Of a stretch of 64,000 bases of DNA, positions 51,118-59,432 are shown piece by piece. How positions within the stretch are numbered: the first letter of the stretch is position 1; each line of letters opens with the position of its first letter. This DNA comes from Petroclostridium sp. X23 (GTDB lineage Bacteria; Bacillota; Clostridia; SK-Y3): positions 4,653,051-4,717,050 of the forward strand of contig NZ_CP124862.1 of NCBI RefSeq assembly GCF_030013905.1, read 5' to 3'. The notes under the pieces were generated by a model. The model saw only the letters and a list, made by a program, of their open reading frames with translations, ran no database searches and was not told where the DNA came from. The translations under genes and the position numbers were made by a program.

Positions 51118-51405
51118 GTGAGGGAAAAAGTAATCGAGGAGTATTTAAGAGACAGGATTAAAGCAATCGGAGGTCGGGCATATAAATTTGTTTCACCGGG
51201 GAATGTAGGAGTGCCAGACAGGTTAATACTCCTACCGGGAGGCAAAGTTGTATTTGCAGAATTAAAAGCCCCGGGAAAGAAGCCAACGCCAAATCAGACA
51301 AATCAGATAAAACGAATATTAAATCTAGGTTTCGATGTTCACATCATAGATAGTAAGTATGGAGTAGATAAACTTATAGAGGTGTGTCGGGGAGGGGACG
51401 CCTAA
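51118..51405 (+). CDS. VRR-NUC domain nuclease
   Basis: A 95-residue PD-(D/E)XK nuclease starting at GTG 51118. VGVPDRLILLP and VVFAELKAPGKKPT give the catalytic Asp, Glu and Lys. Stand-alone VRR-NUC proteins act on branched DNA. Its stop overlaps the helicase ATG by one base. Confidence 0.92.
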   Translation: MREKVIEEYLRDRIKAIGGRAYKFVSPGNVGVPDRLILLPGGKVVFAELKAPGKKPTPNQTNQIKRILNLGFDVHIIDSKYGVDKLIEVCRGGDA

Positions 51406-52784
51406 TGAAGTTTATACCTCATGCATACCAAAGCTACTGCATTAACAGGTTATTGGTGGACGAAGCTTTAGGGCTTTTCTTAGACATGGGATTAGGGAAA
51501 ACAGTTATCACGCTTACCGGGATAAACGACTTAAAGTATAACAGGTTTGCGATATCGAAAGTACTAGTCATAGCACCTAAAAAAGTGGCAGAAGCTACTT
51601 GGGCAAAGGAAGCCGCAAAATGGGACCACCTTAAAATGTTAAGAGTTACAGCAGTATTAGGATCACAGGCGAAACGGATTAGGGCACTTAATACCCCTGC
51701 AGATATATACGTAATCAACAGGGAAAATGTTCAGTGGTTAGTGGATTATTACCGTAATTCATGGCCGTTTGATATGGTTGTAGTAGATGAATTTAGCAGC
51801 TTTAAGAATCATCAAGCGAAGCGTTTCAAAAGTTTATCGTGGGTACGAAAACACATCACAAGGTTTGTAGGTTTAACCGGTACACCAGCACCTAACGGGT
51901 TATTGGACCTGTGGGCACAGGTATTCTTACTGGATGGCGGACAGCGATTAGGAACGAAGATATCACACTTTAGGGAAAGGTACTTCGAACCGGATCAACG
52001 AGATCGGGATCATATTTTTAGTTATGCACCTAAACCAGGAGCAGATGACGTAATCAGGCAGCTTATAGGTGATATATGTGTAAGCATGAAAGCAGAAGAT
52101 TACTTGGAGCTTCCAGATATAATTTATAATACGGTTCCGGTAGTCTTGGATTCAAAAGCAAATACGGCATATGAAAAGTTAGAACGTGAAATGCTTTTGG
52201 AAATAGACGAAACAACCATAGACGCAGGATCGGCAGCAGTACTAACCAATAAACTTTTACAGCTTTGTAATGGTGCCGTATATGATGAAAACCGAGAGAT
52301 TGTAGAAATACACCATTGTAAGTTAGAGGCATTTTTGGAGCTTATAGAAGGGCTTAACGGACAACCGGTATTGGTGTTCTATAATTTCCAGCATGACCTA
52401 TTAAGAATAAAAAAAGCATTAGAAAAATCAAAGCTTAAGATAAGAGAGCTTAAGGGCCCGCAGGATGAAACAGATTGGAATGATAGAAAGATAGATATAC
52501 TGCTTGCGCATCCTGCATCCTGCGCCTACGGCTTAAATCTTCAAAAGGGCGGTAACCATGTAATTTGGTTCGGACTTAATTGGTCTTTGGAGCTGTATCA
52601 GCAGGCAAACAAAAGGTTACACCGGCAAGGACAAACCGAGAAAGTAATTATACATCACTTGGTAGTAGAAGGTGGCGTTGATGAGGATGTTATTACTGCC
52701 TTAGAGGATAAGGGAAGTACGCAGGATAGTTTAATGAATGCATTAAAAGCTAGAATCAAGAAGGTGTCAGAGAATGGAGCGTAA
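51405..52784 (+). CDS. SNF2-family DNA helicase
   Basis: Start ATG 51405 after GGGGAGGGG. Walker A is DMGLGKT (27-33), motif II DEFSSFKN, motif III GLTGTPAPNGLLDLW, and C-terminal motif VI RLHRQGQTEKV. About 459 residues, the compact phage form. It is found coupled with VRR-NUC in many Firmicutes phages, probably for branched replication intermediates. Confidence 0.93.
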   Translation: MKFIPHAYQSYCINRLLVDEALGLFLDMGLGKTVITLTGINDLKYNRFAISKVLVIAPKKVAEATWAKEAAKWDHLKMLRVTAVLGSQAKRIRALNTPADIYVINRENVQWLVDYYRNSWPFDMVVVDEFSSFKNHQAKRFKSLSWVRKHITRFVGLTGTPAPNGLLDLWAQVFLLDGGQRLGTKISHFRERYFEPDQRDRDHIFSYAPKPGADDVIRQLIGDICVSMKAEDYLELPDIIYNTVPVVLDSKANTAYEKLEREMLLEIDETTIDAGSAAVLTNKLLQLCNGAVYDENREIVEIHHCKLEAFLELIEGLNGQPVLVFYNFQHDLLRIKKALEKSKLKIRELKGPQDETDWNDRKIDILLAHPASCAYGLNLQKGGNHVIWFGLNWSLELYQQANKRLHRQGQTEKVIIHHLVVEGGVDEDVITALEDKGSTQDSLMNALKARIKKVSENGA

Positions 52785-52962
52785 AACGGTTTCAAGTTTA
52801 GACAAAAGATTGATAGCTGAAAACAGAAGACTTAGAGAAGAAAATAGGAAACTTAGGGAGACCAATAAAAATGTCAGTGAAGCGAACTTGGAATTGGCAG
52901 GAATTATGAAAATGCTTATAAGTGCGATAAAGAGAAAAACAATTACGGAAGGACATAATTAG
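52774..52962 (+). CDS. short coiled-coil phage protein
   Basis: The 62 residues overlap the helicase gene by 11 bases. A heptad-rich, charged helix (RLIAENRRLREENRKLRE) forms a coiled coil. Unknown role. Confidence 0.65.
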   Translation: MERKTVSSLDKRLIAENRRLREENRKLRETNKNVSEANLELAGIMKMLISAIKRKTITEGHN

Positions 52963-52978
52963 TAGGGGGTTCAGACAG

Positions 52979-53413
52979 ATGAAAAAAGATCATATAAGGG
53001 ATTATGCAACAGAAGCCTTCCGATTTTACGCCAAAACCGGAGGCCGAGAATCGTATATTAAAACTTTAATGCAAGATATACAAAAGCAGCCGGGAACAGG
53101 AGTATGCAGCCCCACAGAATCTGCGATAATCAGTAAAGAAAAAGTCATAGAATCACGAGCCGCAGAATTTGCCGATATTGAAGCAGTAGATAAAGTATTA
53201 TCCATCTTGGAAATGTCATCACAGGGTAGATTTATTCGGGAAGCCATAGAACGTGTGTATTTCAAAGATTGTTGGAAGGACATAGGCAGGGGGGACATGA
53301 GTGATAGGGTCCATTCAGCAGAGCTTGGTATACCGGCAAGTCAGAGGCAGATATATTACTGGCTTAAAAAAGCAAGAAGGCTGTTTGCTGAAGAAAGAGG
53401 GTTGAGATTCTGA
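52979..53413 (+). CDS. ArpU/RinA-like late transcription activator
   Basis: A 144-residue protein with helix-turn-helix features near the C-terminus (ASQRQIYYWLKKARRLFAEE). Its position just before the terminase is that of ArpU/RinA regulators, which switch on phage late genes. AGGGGG precedes the ATG by about 12 bases. Confidence 0.75.
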   Translation: MKKDHIRDYATEAFRFYAKTGGRESYIKTLMQDIQKQPGTGVCSPTESAIISKEKVIESRAAEFADIEAVDKVLSILEMSSQGRFIREAIERVYFKDCWKDIGRGDMSDRVHSAELGIPASQRQIYYWLKKARRLFAEERGLRF

Positions 53414-53476
53414 AAAGTTTGCAGTAGTAGGTTCAAACTATATGTTATAATGTGTATAGTTGATAAAGTTATAAGT

Positions 53477-53508
53477 AAACCGCACGGAGAGATCTGTTGC
53501 GGTTTTTT
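53477..53508 (+). terminator. terminator before the late region
   Basis: AAACCGCA/TGCGGTTT with a GAGAGATC-containing loop, then six T. It separates early and late transcription. Confidence 0.75.
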
Positions 53509-53580
53509 GTTTTCACATTTTTATAGCACATTACATATTATGTTAATATACGGTGTCTGTCATTATTGGCAGAAGGGTTA

Positions 53581-53614
53581 AACACTCATGATGCAGGGGC
53601 GGGGCGAGAGTGTT
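53581..53614. other. G-rich hairpin upstream of terminase
   Basis: AACACTC/GAGTGTT enclose a GC-rich loop (GGGGCGGGGCG), striking in this AT-rich DNA. Position before terS suits a packaging (cos/pac) signal. A smaller stem-loop (AGAGC/GCTCT plus T run) follows at 53629-53650. The 266-base gap holds no gene. Confidence 0.45.
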
Positions 53615-53679
53615 ATAAATTTGAACGATAAGAGCTTAAAGGCTCTTTTTGCTTTGCATAGAAATAGGAGGTGGCATTC

Positions 53680-54192
53680 ATGGCCAAGCTTACAGCAAAA
53701 CAACAGAGATTTGTAGAAGAATACCTGATTGACCTTAATGCCACACAGGCAGCTATAAGAGCAGGATATAGCCCCAGTACCGCAAAAGATATAGGGTGTG
53801 AAAACTTAGCAAAACCCAACATTCGCGCGCATATAGACGCTGCACTTGCAGAGAGATCGAAGCGAACAGGAATTAATGCAGATAGGGTTGTAAGGGAATT
53901 GGCCCGTATTGCATTTTTAAATGTGGATGAAGTAATTAACGTGAACACTGCTACTGTGAAGCCGGATGCTTCGGAGGACGATACTGCTGCCATTGCATCT
54001 GTGAAGGTTAAGACTGTATCCGGGGATGAATTCGATAGCACAGAACGCGAAATAAAATTTGCGGATAAATTGAAAGCCTTGGAGCTGCTTGGCAAGCATT
54101 TAGGAATGTTTAAGGATAAGGTTGAGGTAAGTGGATCACTTGAAACGAATACGGCAAAACTTGATTCTATTCTTGAACAGCTAAAGGGCTGA
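53680..54192 (+). CDS. terS: terminase small subunit
   Basis: ATG 53680 after AGGAGGTGG; 170 residues. The N-terminal helix-turn-helix LTAKQQRFVEEYLIDLNATQ and AAIRAGYSPSTAKDIGCENL are those of the Terminase_2 family. It recognises the packaging site. Four bases separate it from terL. Confidence 0.95.
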   Translation: MAKLTAKQQRFVEEYLIDLNATQAAIRAGYSPSTAKDIGCENLAKPNIRAHIDAALAERSKRTGINADRVVRELARIAFLNVDEVINVNTATVKPDASEDDTAAIASVKVKTVSGDEFDSTEREIKFADKLKALELLGKHLGMFKDKVEVSGSLETNTAKLDSILEQLKG

Positions 54193-54196
54193 TGTT

Positions 54197-55549
54197 ATGG
54201 AACAGTTTTTGTTATCTGAAAAATACAAAGCATTCCTAAAGCACACTGCACCAGTTGAGTTTTTGGAAGGAACTACGGCAGCTGGTAAAACCACAGTTGG
54301 TGTCGTTAAATTTATGTTTAAGGTTGCTGAGAGTCACAAGAAAATCCATATTCTTTCGGGGCTAGATCTTGGGACCATAGAGAAAAACATAATTAACAAA
54401 GATCTCGGTATTCTAGATGTTTTTGGTTCGCTGGTTGAGTATAACAGTAATGGTAAAGGACAACATTCGTTACCTCATATTCTCTACCATACGGCTTCAG
54501 GTGATAAGGTCATATATGTTTTGGGGTATGACAATAAAACTCGATGGAAAAAGGCCCTGGGAGGTCAATACGGTTGTTTATATATAGATGAAATTAACAT
54601 TGCAGATATGGAGTACGTCCGAGAGGCATCTATGCGGTGTGATTATTTACTGGCTACGCTTAACCCGGATGACCCAAACTTACTGGTGTATAAGGAATAT
54701 ATTAACTGCTCAAGACCACTACCTGAATACAAAAATGACGCACCGCAAGAAATTAATAACATGCTAACGGAAGAACCAAAACCCAGTTGGGTACATTGGT
54801 TCTTTTCTTTTAACCATAATGCCGGATTATCTGAGGAAAAGAAAAATCAGATAATCTTAAATGTACCTAAGGGGACAAAACTTTATAAAAATAAAATTCA
54901 GGGTTTGAGAGGCAGAGCAACTGGGTTGATATTCAGTAATTTCAACAGAAAGCATCACGTAATCACGAAAGAAAAAGCGAAAAGATACAAGTTCTTATAC
55001 TTCTCTGCTGGCCTTGATACATCATATTCTGAGAACAGCCCAGACACATTCGCATTCGTGTATGTTGGCATCACGGATACCGGTAAAGTGGTGGTACTGG
55101 ATGAGGAAGTTTACAATAACGCGAATTTAGATATACCGTTGGCGCCCAGTGATATAGCACCCAAGTTTTTTAGATTCTTGGAACGCAATAGAGCAGATTG
55201 GGGATTTGTAAGGGATGTTTTCATTGACAGTGCTGACCAGGCCACGATAACCGAGCTTAAAAAATATAAACGAGAGCACGGCTGTGCGTATAATTTCCTC
55301 AATGCCTATAAAAAGATAACGGTCATCGACAGGATACACTTGCAACTTGGATGGCTGAATGTGATGAACGGTAATACATTTTATGAAGTGGTTGAGACTT
55401 GCATAAATCACATTATGGAACTAGAAGTCTATTCGTGGAAGGAAGATAAGTACGAACCGGAGGACGCAAACGATCATACGATAAACGCCTGTCAGTATGC
55501 CTGGATACCATTCAAGGTTAAGATAGGCAATTATGAGGGGGAGGGATAA
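54197..55549 (+). CDS. terL: terminase large subunit
   Basis: The packaging motor. The ATPase Walker A is GTTAAGKT (25-32), Walker B GCLYIDEIN; the C-terminal nuclease begins near YFSAGLDTSYSENSPDTFAF, with an acidic VFIDSADQ and a final DANDHTINACQYA. 450 residues, complete. Confidence 0.95.
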   Translation: MEQFLLSEKYKAFLKHTAPVEFLEGTTAAGKTTVGVVKFMFKVAESHKKIHILSGLDLGTIEKNIINKDLGILDVFGSLVEYNSNGKGQHSLPHILYHTASGDKVIYVLGYDNKTRWKKALGGQYGCLYIDEINIADMEYVREASMRCDYLLATLNPDDPNLLVYKEYINCSRPLPEYKNDAPQEINNMLTEEPKPSWVHWFFSFNHNAGLSEEKKNQIILNVPKGTKLYKNKIQGLRGRATGLIFSNFNRKHHVITKEKAKRYKFLYFSAGLDTSYSENSPDTFAFVYVGITDTGKVVVLDEEVYNNANLDIPLAPSDIAPKFFRFLERNRADWGFVRDVFIDSADQATITELKKYKREHGCAYNFLNAYKKITVIDRIHLQLGWLNVMNGNTFYEVVETCINHIMELEVYSWKEDKYEPEDANDHTINACQYAWIPFKVKIGNYEGEG

Positions 55550-55552
55550 GTT

Positions 55553-55741
55553 ATGAAATGTACGTATGCTTGCAATGTCGAACAGGTTAACCAGAACCGG
55601 TATGAGTTTGACGATGATGGAAGGAATACGTTTCATGAGCATAAATTGATTGAACTAAAACACTACATCGAATGCCTGAAAGAAGAGTGCGGGGCATGGT
55701 ATGACGGTAGATGCCACTATTCTGATATAAAGGGGGTGTAA
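55553..55741 (+). CDS. small Cys-rich protein between terminase and portal
   Basis: 62 residues; CTYACN, IECLKEECGAW and RCHYSD hold six Cys. Translationally tight with both neighbours. Unknown function. Confidence 0.65.
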   Translation: MKCTYACNVEQVNQNRYEFDDDGRNTFHEHKLIELKHYIECLKEECGAWYDGRCHYSDIKGV

Positions 55742-55743
55742 TA

Positions 55744-57204
55744 GTGGGATGGTTTAAAAATATGGTTATGAAGCTTTTAAATATACAGCCAGCGCAGGAT
55801 AAAATGATCACAATTAGAGAGCCGTTAAGTTTTCAAGGGAACATATTAAAAAACCGGATATGGTATCGCGGGGATCCATCGGAGCTAGACCAATTCTTTA
55901 AGCAGTCAGCGCTTGACCTGGTAAGCAAATCAAGGTTTTGGGCTGCGGTACCTTCGGAGAACTTGAATATTAGGAAGATACATTCCGGATTGCCGGCAAT
56001 GATCGCAGATCGGTTATCTGATATTGTCACTGCTGATATTGAAGGCATAGAGCTTGAAACGGAAGAATTGATTAACTTATGGGATGAAATCTCTAAAGAT
56101 AATAACTTTGATAAACTTATAGGTGAAGCAATAGTAGATACGTTGGTTACCGGTGATGGAGCTTTTAAAATAACTGTTGATACTACGATAACGGAATATC
56201 CGATAATTGAGTTTTATTCAGGGGAAAGGGTTGACTATGTTTTAAAACGTGGGCGGCTCCAAGAGGTTCTTTTCTATACATCGTATTATGTAAAAGAAAA
56301 GGAGTATAAGCTGGAAGAGACTTTCGGTAGGGGATATATCCGGTATAAACTTTTCAATGAGAAGGGTGAGGAAGTACCTCTAGCAACAGTACCGGAAACA
56401 TCCCAGCTTGCTGATACTACATTTACCGGTGACTTTATTATGGCCGTGCCATTAATGTTCTTTAAATCTCAAAAATGGTTAGGCCGGGGTAAAAGTATAT
56501 TCGATAGTAAATCAGATAGCTTTGACGCGCTGGATGAAACGATATCTCAATGGGTGGATGCGATAAGATCCGGGAGAGTACAAAAATACATTCCTGAAGA
56601 CATGATCCCTAGAAACCCAGATAACGGCGAATTAATGAAGCCTAACCCATTCGACAATCAGTTTATACGATTGGGCGGTACATTGGCCGAGGATAATAAA
56701 AATAAAATTGAAACTGTGCAGCCCGCTATAAACTATGAAGCCTTTGTAAATACATACTCAAGCAATTTGGATATGTGTTTGCAAGGAATCATGTCTCCTG
56801 CTACATTGGGGATAGACTTGAAAAAGACTGATAACGCCGAGGCGCAAAGGGAAAAGGAAAAAGCTACTCTTTATACTCGTGGAAAGATCATTGATGCATT
56901 AACAGAGGCTATTCCCAAAGTGGTAGATACCGTTATGAAGGTATATGATATTATGCGGAGCAGGACAGCGAGTGAATATGAAGTCAGCATAGCATTCGGA
57001 GAGTATGCATCCCCAAGTTTTGACAGTGTGGTTGAAACTGTTGGCAATGCAAAGCTGAAAGGAATTATGAGTATTGAACAGTGTATTGAGGAACTATATG
57101 GAGATACCTGGACTGATGAACAAAAAGCTGAGGAAATAGCAAGGTTGAAAGCAGAACAGGGTGTGCTGCAGGCAGATGAATCCTTTGGAGGCGGTGGGGC
57201 GTAA
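55744..57204 (+). CDS. phage portal protein (SPP1 gp6 type)
   Basis: A 486-residue protein starting at GTG 55744. The sequence RFWAAVPSENLNIRKIHSGL, KSIFDSKSDSFDALDETISQ and the C-terminal helical region fit SPP1-type portals. It forms the dodecameric vertex ring for DNA passage. It overlaps the next start by one base. Confidence 0.9.
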   Translation: MGWFKNMVMKLLNIQPAQDKMITIREPLSFQGNILKNRIWYRGDPSELDQFFKQSALDLVSKSRFWAAVPSENLNIRKIHSGLPAMIADRLSDIVTADIEGIELETEELINLWDEISKDNNFDKLIGEAIVDTLVTGDGAFKITVDTTITEYPIIEFYSGERVDYVLKRGRLQEVLFYTSYYVKEKEYKLEETFGRGYIRYKLFNEKGEEVPLATVPETSQLADTTFTGDFIMAVPLMFFKSQKWLGRGKSIFDSKSDSFDALDETISQWVDAIRSGRVQKYIPEDMIPRNPDNGELMKPNPFDNQFIRLGGTLAEDNKNKIETVQPAINYEAFVNTYSSNLDMCLQGIMSPATLGIDLKKTDNAEAQREKEKATLYTRGKIIDALTEAIPKVVDTVMKVYDIMRSRTASEYEVSIAFGEYASPSFDSVVETVGNAKLKGIMSIEQCIEELYGDTWTDEQKAEEIARLKAEQGVLQADESFGGGGA

Positions 57205-58766
57205 TGAACCCTTATGATATAGCACATATTTTCTTTCAGATGGAATATGACCTCATAGATTCGATGAAAAGAAATTTTGCCCGGCATAGAGCTGAAGAGA
57301 TAAAAGAAGGCTTTGAATGGGAGCAGTGGCAGCAGAGAAAGCTTGAAGGATTAGCTCAATATCGAAAAAATAATCAAAAAATATTGAATAAATATGATAA
57401 TGAGATCAGCCAAGAGGTTGAAAAACTGATCAAAGATTCATTTTCTCAAGGAGCAAAAAATACAGATAGCTTTATAAATCGGATGTGGGACCGGCTAAAA
57501 ACATGGTTTATTGCGGGGAAGGTAACAAGGCCAATAACCGAGGTTGATGGTAGCGATGATAGCTTTTTCAAGATAAATGAAAACCGTATCAATTCTTTAA
57601 TAAATGCCGTAAAAAATGATTTCAGCAAAGGCAAATATGCTATGTTAAGACAGGCAGACGATGTGTATAGGCAAACGGTATTTAAGTCTCAAATGTATCT
57701 CAATGCTGGAGCATCATCGTTATATCAGGCTGTTGATATGGCAACGGACAGTTTTTTAGATAAAGGTTTTAACTGCATAGAGTTTAAAGATGGACGGCGC
57801 ATGAACATTGCATCATATGCAGAGATGGCATTAAGAGCATCGTCACAACGGGCGGTATTTGTAGGTGGTGGAGCAAGGCGTGACGAATGGGGGATACATA
57901 CAGTAGTGGTATCGGCCCATAACAATTGCTCGGAACTGTGTTTGCCATGGCAGGGACGGGTGTACATCGACGATGTCTATAGTAGTGGGGTAAAAGGTGA
58001 AGTCGAATATCCTTTACTAAGTTTTGCGATAGATAACGGTTTGTTTCATCCAAACTGCCGCCATAATATGAGCCCATGGTTTGATGGCATAAGTTCTCTG
58101 CCTGATCCGGTGGATGATGAAGATGCACTTGAAAATTATGAGGCAGAACAAAAGCAACGCTACATAGGAAGGCAGATCAGAAGATATAAGAGGCATGAAG
58201 CCGGAAGCCTTTATCCTGATAACCAGGTAAAAGCGTCACAAAAGGTGAATGAATGGCAAAACAAGCTTAGAGAACATTTAAAAGATAACCCACAACTGCG
58301 GCGTGACCCATGGAGAGAACAGGTGAAAGGCGGAATAGCTCCAAAACAGCGCAATGAGAACTTGAAGAGAGCTGCTGAAAGTGCTAGAATAGAGGCAATA
58401 AAAGAAAAAATATCAAATGGTGAAATCAGCACAAAGATTAAAGAACAGAAGCAGCAGGAACATATTCTCGGCAGTAAAAAGTGGTTGAATAGAGTCAAAA
58501 TGGATTTGAAAAATAATAAATCCCCAGCAGATGCATTTTTTAAGAACACTGATATACAAAAGCTAATACAAGAGAATGCAGGGACTGGGATAATTAATTT
58601 TAGAAAAAATCAGCCATATCCAGTAGAATTTATTAGTATAGAAGGTAATGTTGGAGTTGCGTTTGACTTTGTAAAAAGAAAGTATGTAAAAACGAACAGA
58701 TTCGCCATTAGATATTCATCAAAGGGAGTACATGCTCATCCGGTGCTACCAAGGAAGGAGAATTAA
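57204..58766 (+). CDS. minor capsid protein with C-terminal polymorphic-toxin-type domain
   Basis: Residues 1-390 match phage minor capsid protein 2 (GGGARRDEWGIHTVVVSAHN, CSELCLPWQGRVYIDDVY, HPNCRHNMSPW with zinc-like His/Cys). A basic helical linker (about 390-415) leads to a separate domain (about 416-520: EHILGSKKWL ... GTGIINFRKNQPYPVEFI ... FAIRYSSKGVHAHPVLPR). This end resembles polymorphic toxin type 50, a BECR-fold nuclease-like domain also seen on other phage minor capsid proteins. The small acidic gene that follows may be its antidote. Confidence 0.85.
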   Translation: MNPYDIAHIFFQMEYDLIDSMKRNFARHRAEEIKEGFEWEQWQQRKLEGLAQYRKNNQKILNKYDNEISQEVEKLIKDSFSQGAKNTDSFINRMWDRLKTWFIAGKVTRPITEVDGSDDSFFKINENRINSLINAVKNDFSKGKYAMLRQADDVYRQTVFKSQMYLNAGASSLYQAVDMATDSFLDKGFNCIEFKDGRRMNIASYAEMALRASSQRAVFVGGGARRDEWGIHTVVVSAHNNCSELCLPWQGRVYIDDVYSSGVKGEVEYPLLSFAIDNGLFHPNCRHNMSPWFDGISSLPDPVDDEDALENYEAEQKQRYIGRQIRRYKRHEAGSLYPDNQVKASQKVNEWQNKLREHLKDNPQLRRDPWREQVKGGIAPKQRNENLKRAAESARIEAIKEKISNGEISTKIKEQKQQEHILGSKKWLNRVKMDLKNNKSPADAFFKNTDIQKLIQENAGTGIINFRKNQPYPVEFISIEGNVGVAFDFVKRKYVKTNRFAIRYSSKGVHAHPVLPRKEN

Positions 58767-58768
58767 AA

Positions 58769-58990
58769 ATGGATGATAAGTTACTTGAGATATATAAAAA
58801 TTCCGATAGGAATAAATTTGTGAGAGTTAAACTTAAAGATGGTCGAGACATAAGGTGTAGCGCTGATACTTTTTGTACTATTGGCAGTAATGAAGATGAA
58901 GATGCCGATATACCGGCGTTGGCTATTGAAAGAGATGATGGCGGTGGAGAAATTATTACTGAGGATGATATCGAAGAAGTTATTATTTAA
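58769..58990 (+). CDS. small acidic protein after the toxin-tailed capsid gene
   Basis: 73 residues, starting two bases after the previous stop; a strand-rich KFVRVKLKDGRDIRCSADTF segment, then an acidic tail (NEDEDADIP ... ITEDDIEEVII). Position and charge suggest an immunity partner for the C-terminal domain, but this is inference. Confidence 0.7.
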   Translation: MDDKLLEIYKNSDRNKFVRVKLKDGRDIRCSADTFCTIGSNEDEDADIPALAIERDDGGGEIITEDDIEEVII

Positions 58991-58992
58991 TG

Positions 58993-59027
58993 AGCACTTA
59001 CTGATTAAAACAGTAGGTGCTTTTATT
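58993..59027 (+). terminator. terminator after the small acidic gene
   Basis: AGCACTTACTG/CAGTAGGTGCT with a 7-base loop, then TTTT. It isolates the capsid-toxin pair from the next genes. Confidence 0.75.
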
Positions 59028-59051
59028 ATACGCAAAAAAGGAGGGGTTTGA

Positions 59052-59432
59052 ATGGCAGAGTACAATATTGATAAGATAGGACCTCTGACAGGCAGAAAAA
59101 TCAAAGAAGATGGAACAATAGTAAATACCGCAGACAAGATAGAGGATATAGCAAATGCTGTAAAAGGATCAGCATCGTTAATTCAAGGAAATGTAACGAT
59201 TACAGGTTTAGCGCAGCAATTAGCTTCTGCTGCATGTAAAAATATCACGGTCCAAGCAGAGCCGACAAATGGAAATCTTGTGTATATAGGTATGTCAAAT
59301 GCTGTTTCATCGTCTGTTCACATGGCGACTTTAGGACCAGGAAGCAGCATGACATTTACGGTTAGTAACGCTAACATGTTATGGGTAATCGGCACTTCCG
59401 GGGATAAAATTTGTTATGGTGGTGAAGCGTGA
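59052..59432 (+). CDS. phage virion-surface protein, possibly head fibre base
   Basis: 126 residues after AGGAGGGG; an N-terminal peptide MAEYNIDKIGPLTGRKIKED and a beta-rich Gly/Ser C-terminus (TLGPGSSMTFTVSNANMLWV). No firm family. It is coupled to the long fibre-like gene (4-base overlap) and lies among head genes. Confidence 0.6.
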   Translation: MAEYNIDKIGPLTGRKIKEDGTIVNTADKIEDIANAVKGSASLIQGNVTITGLAQQLASAACKNITVQAEPTNGNLVYIGMSNAVSSSVHMATLGPGSSMTFTVSNANMLWVIGTSGDKICYGGEA

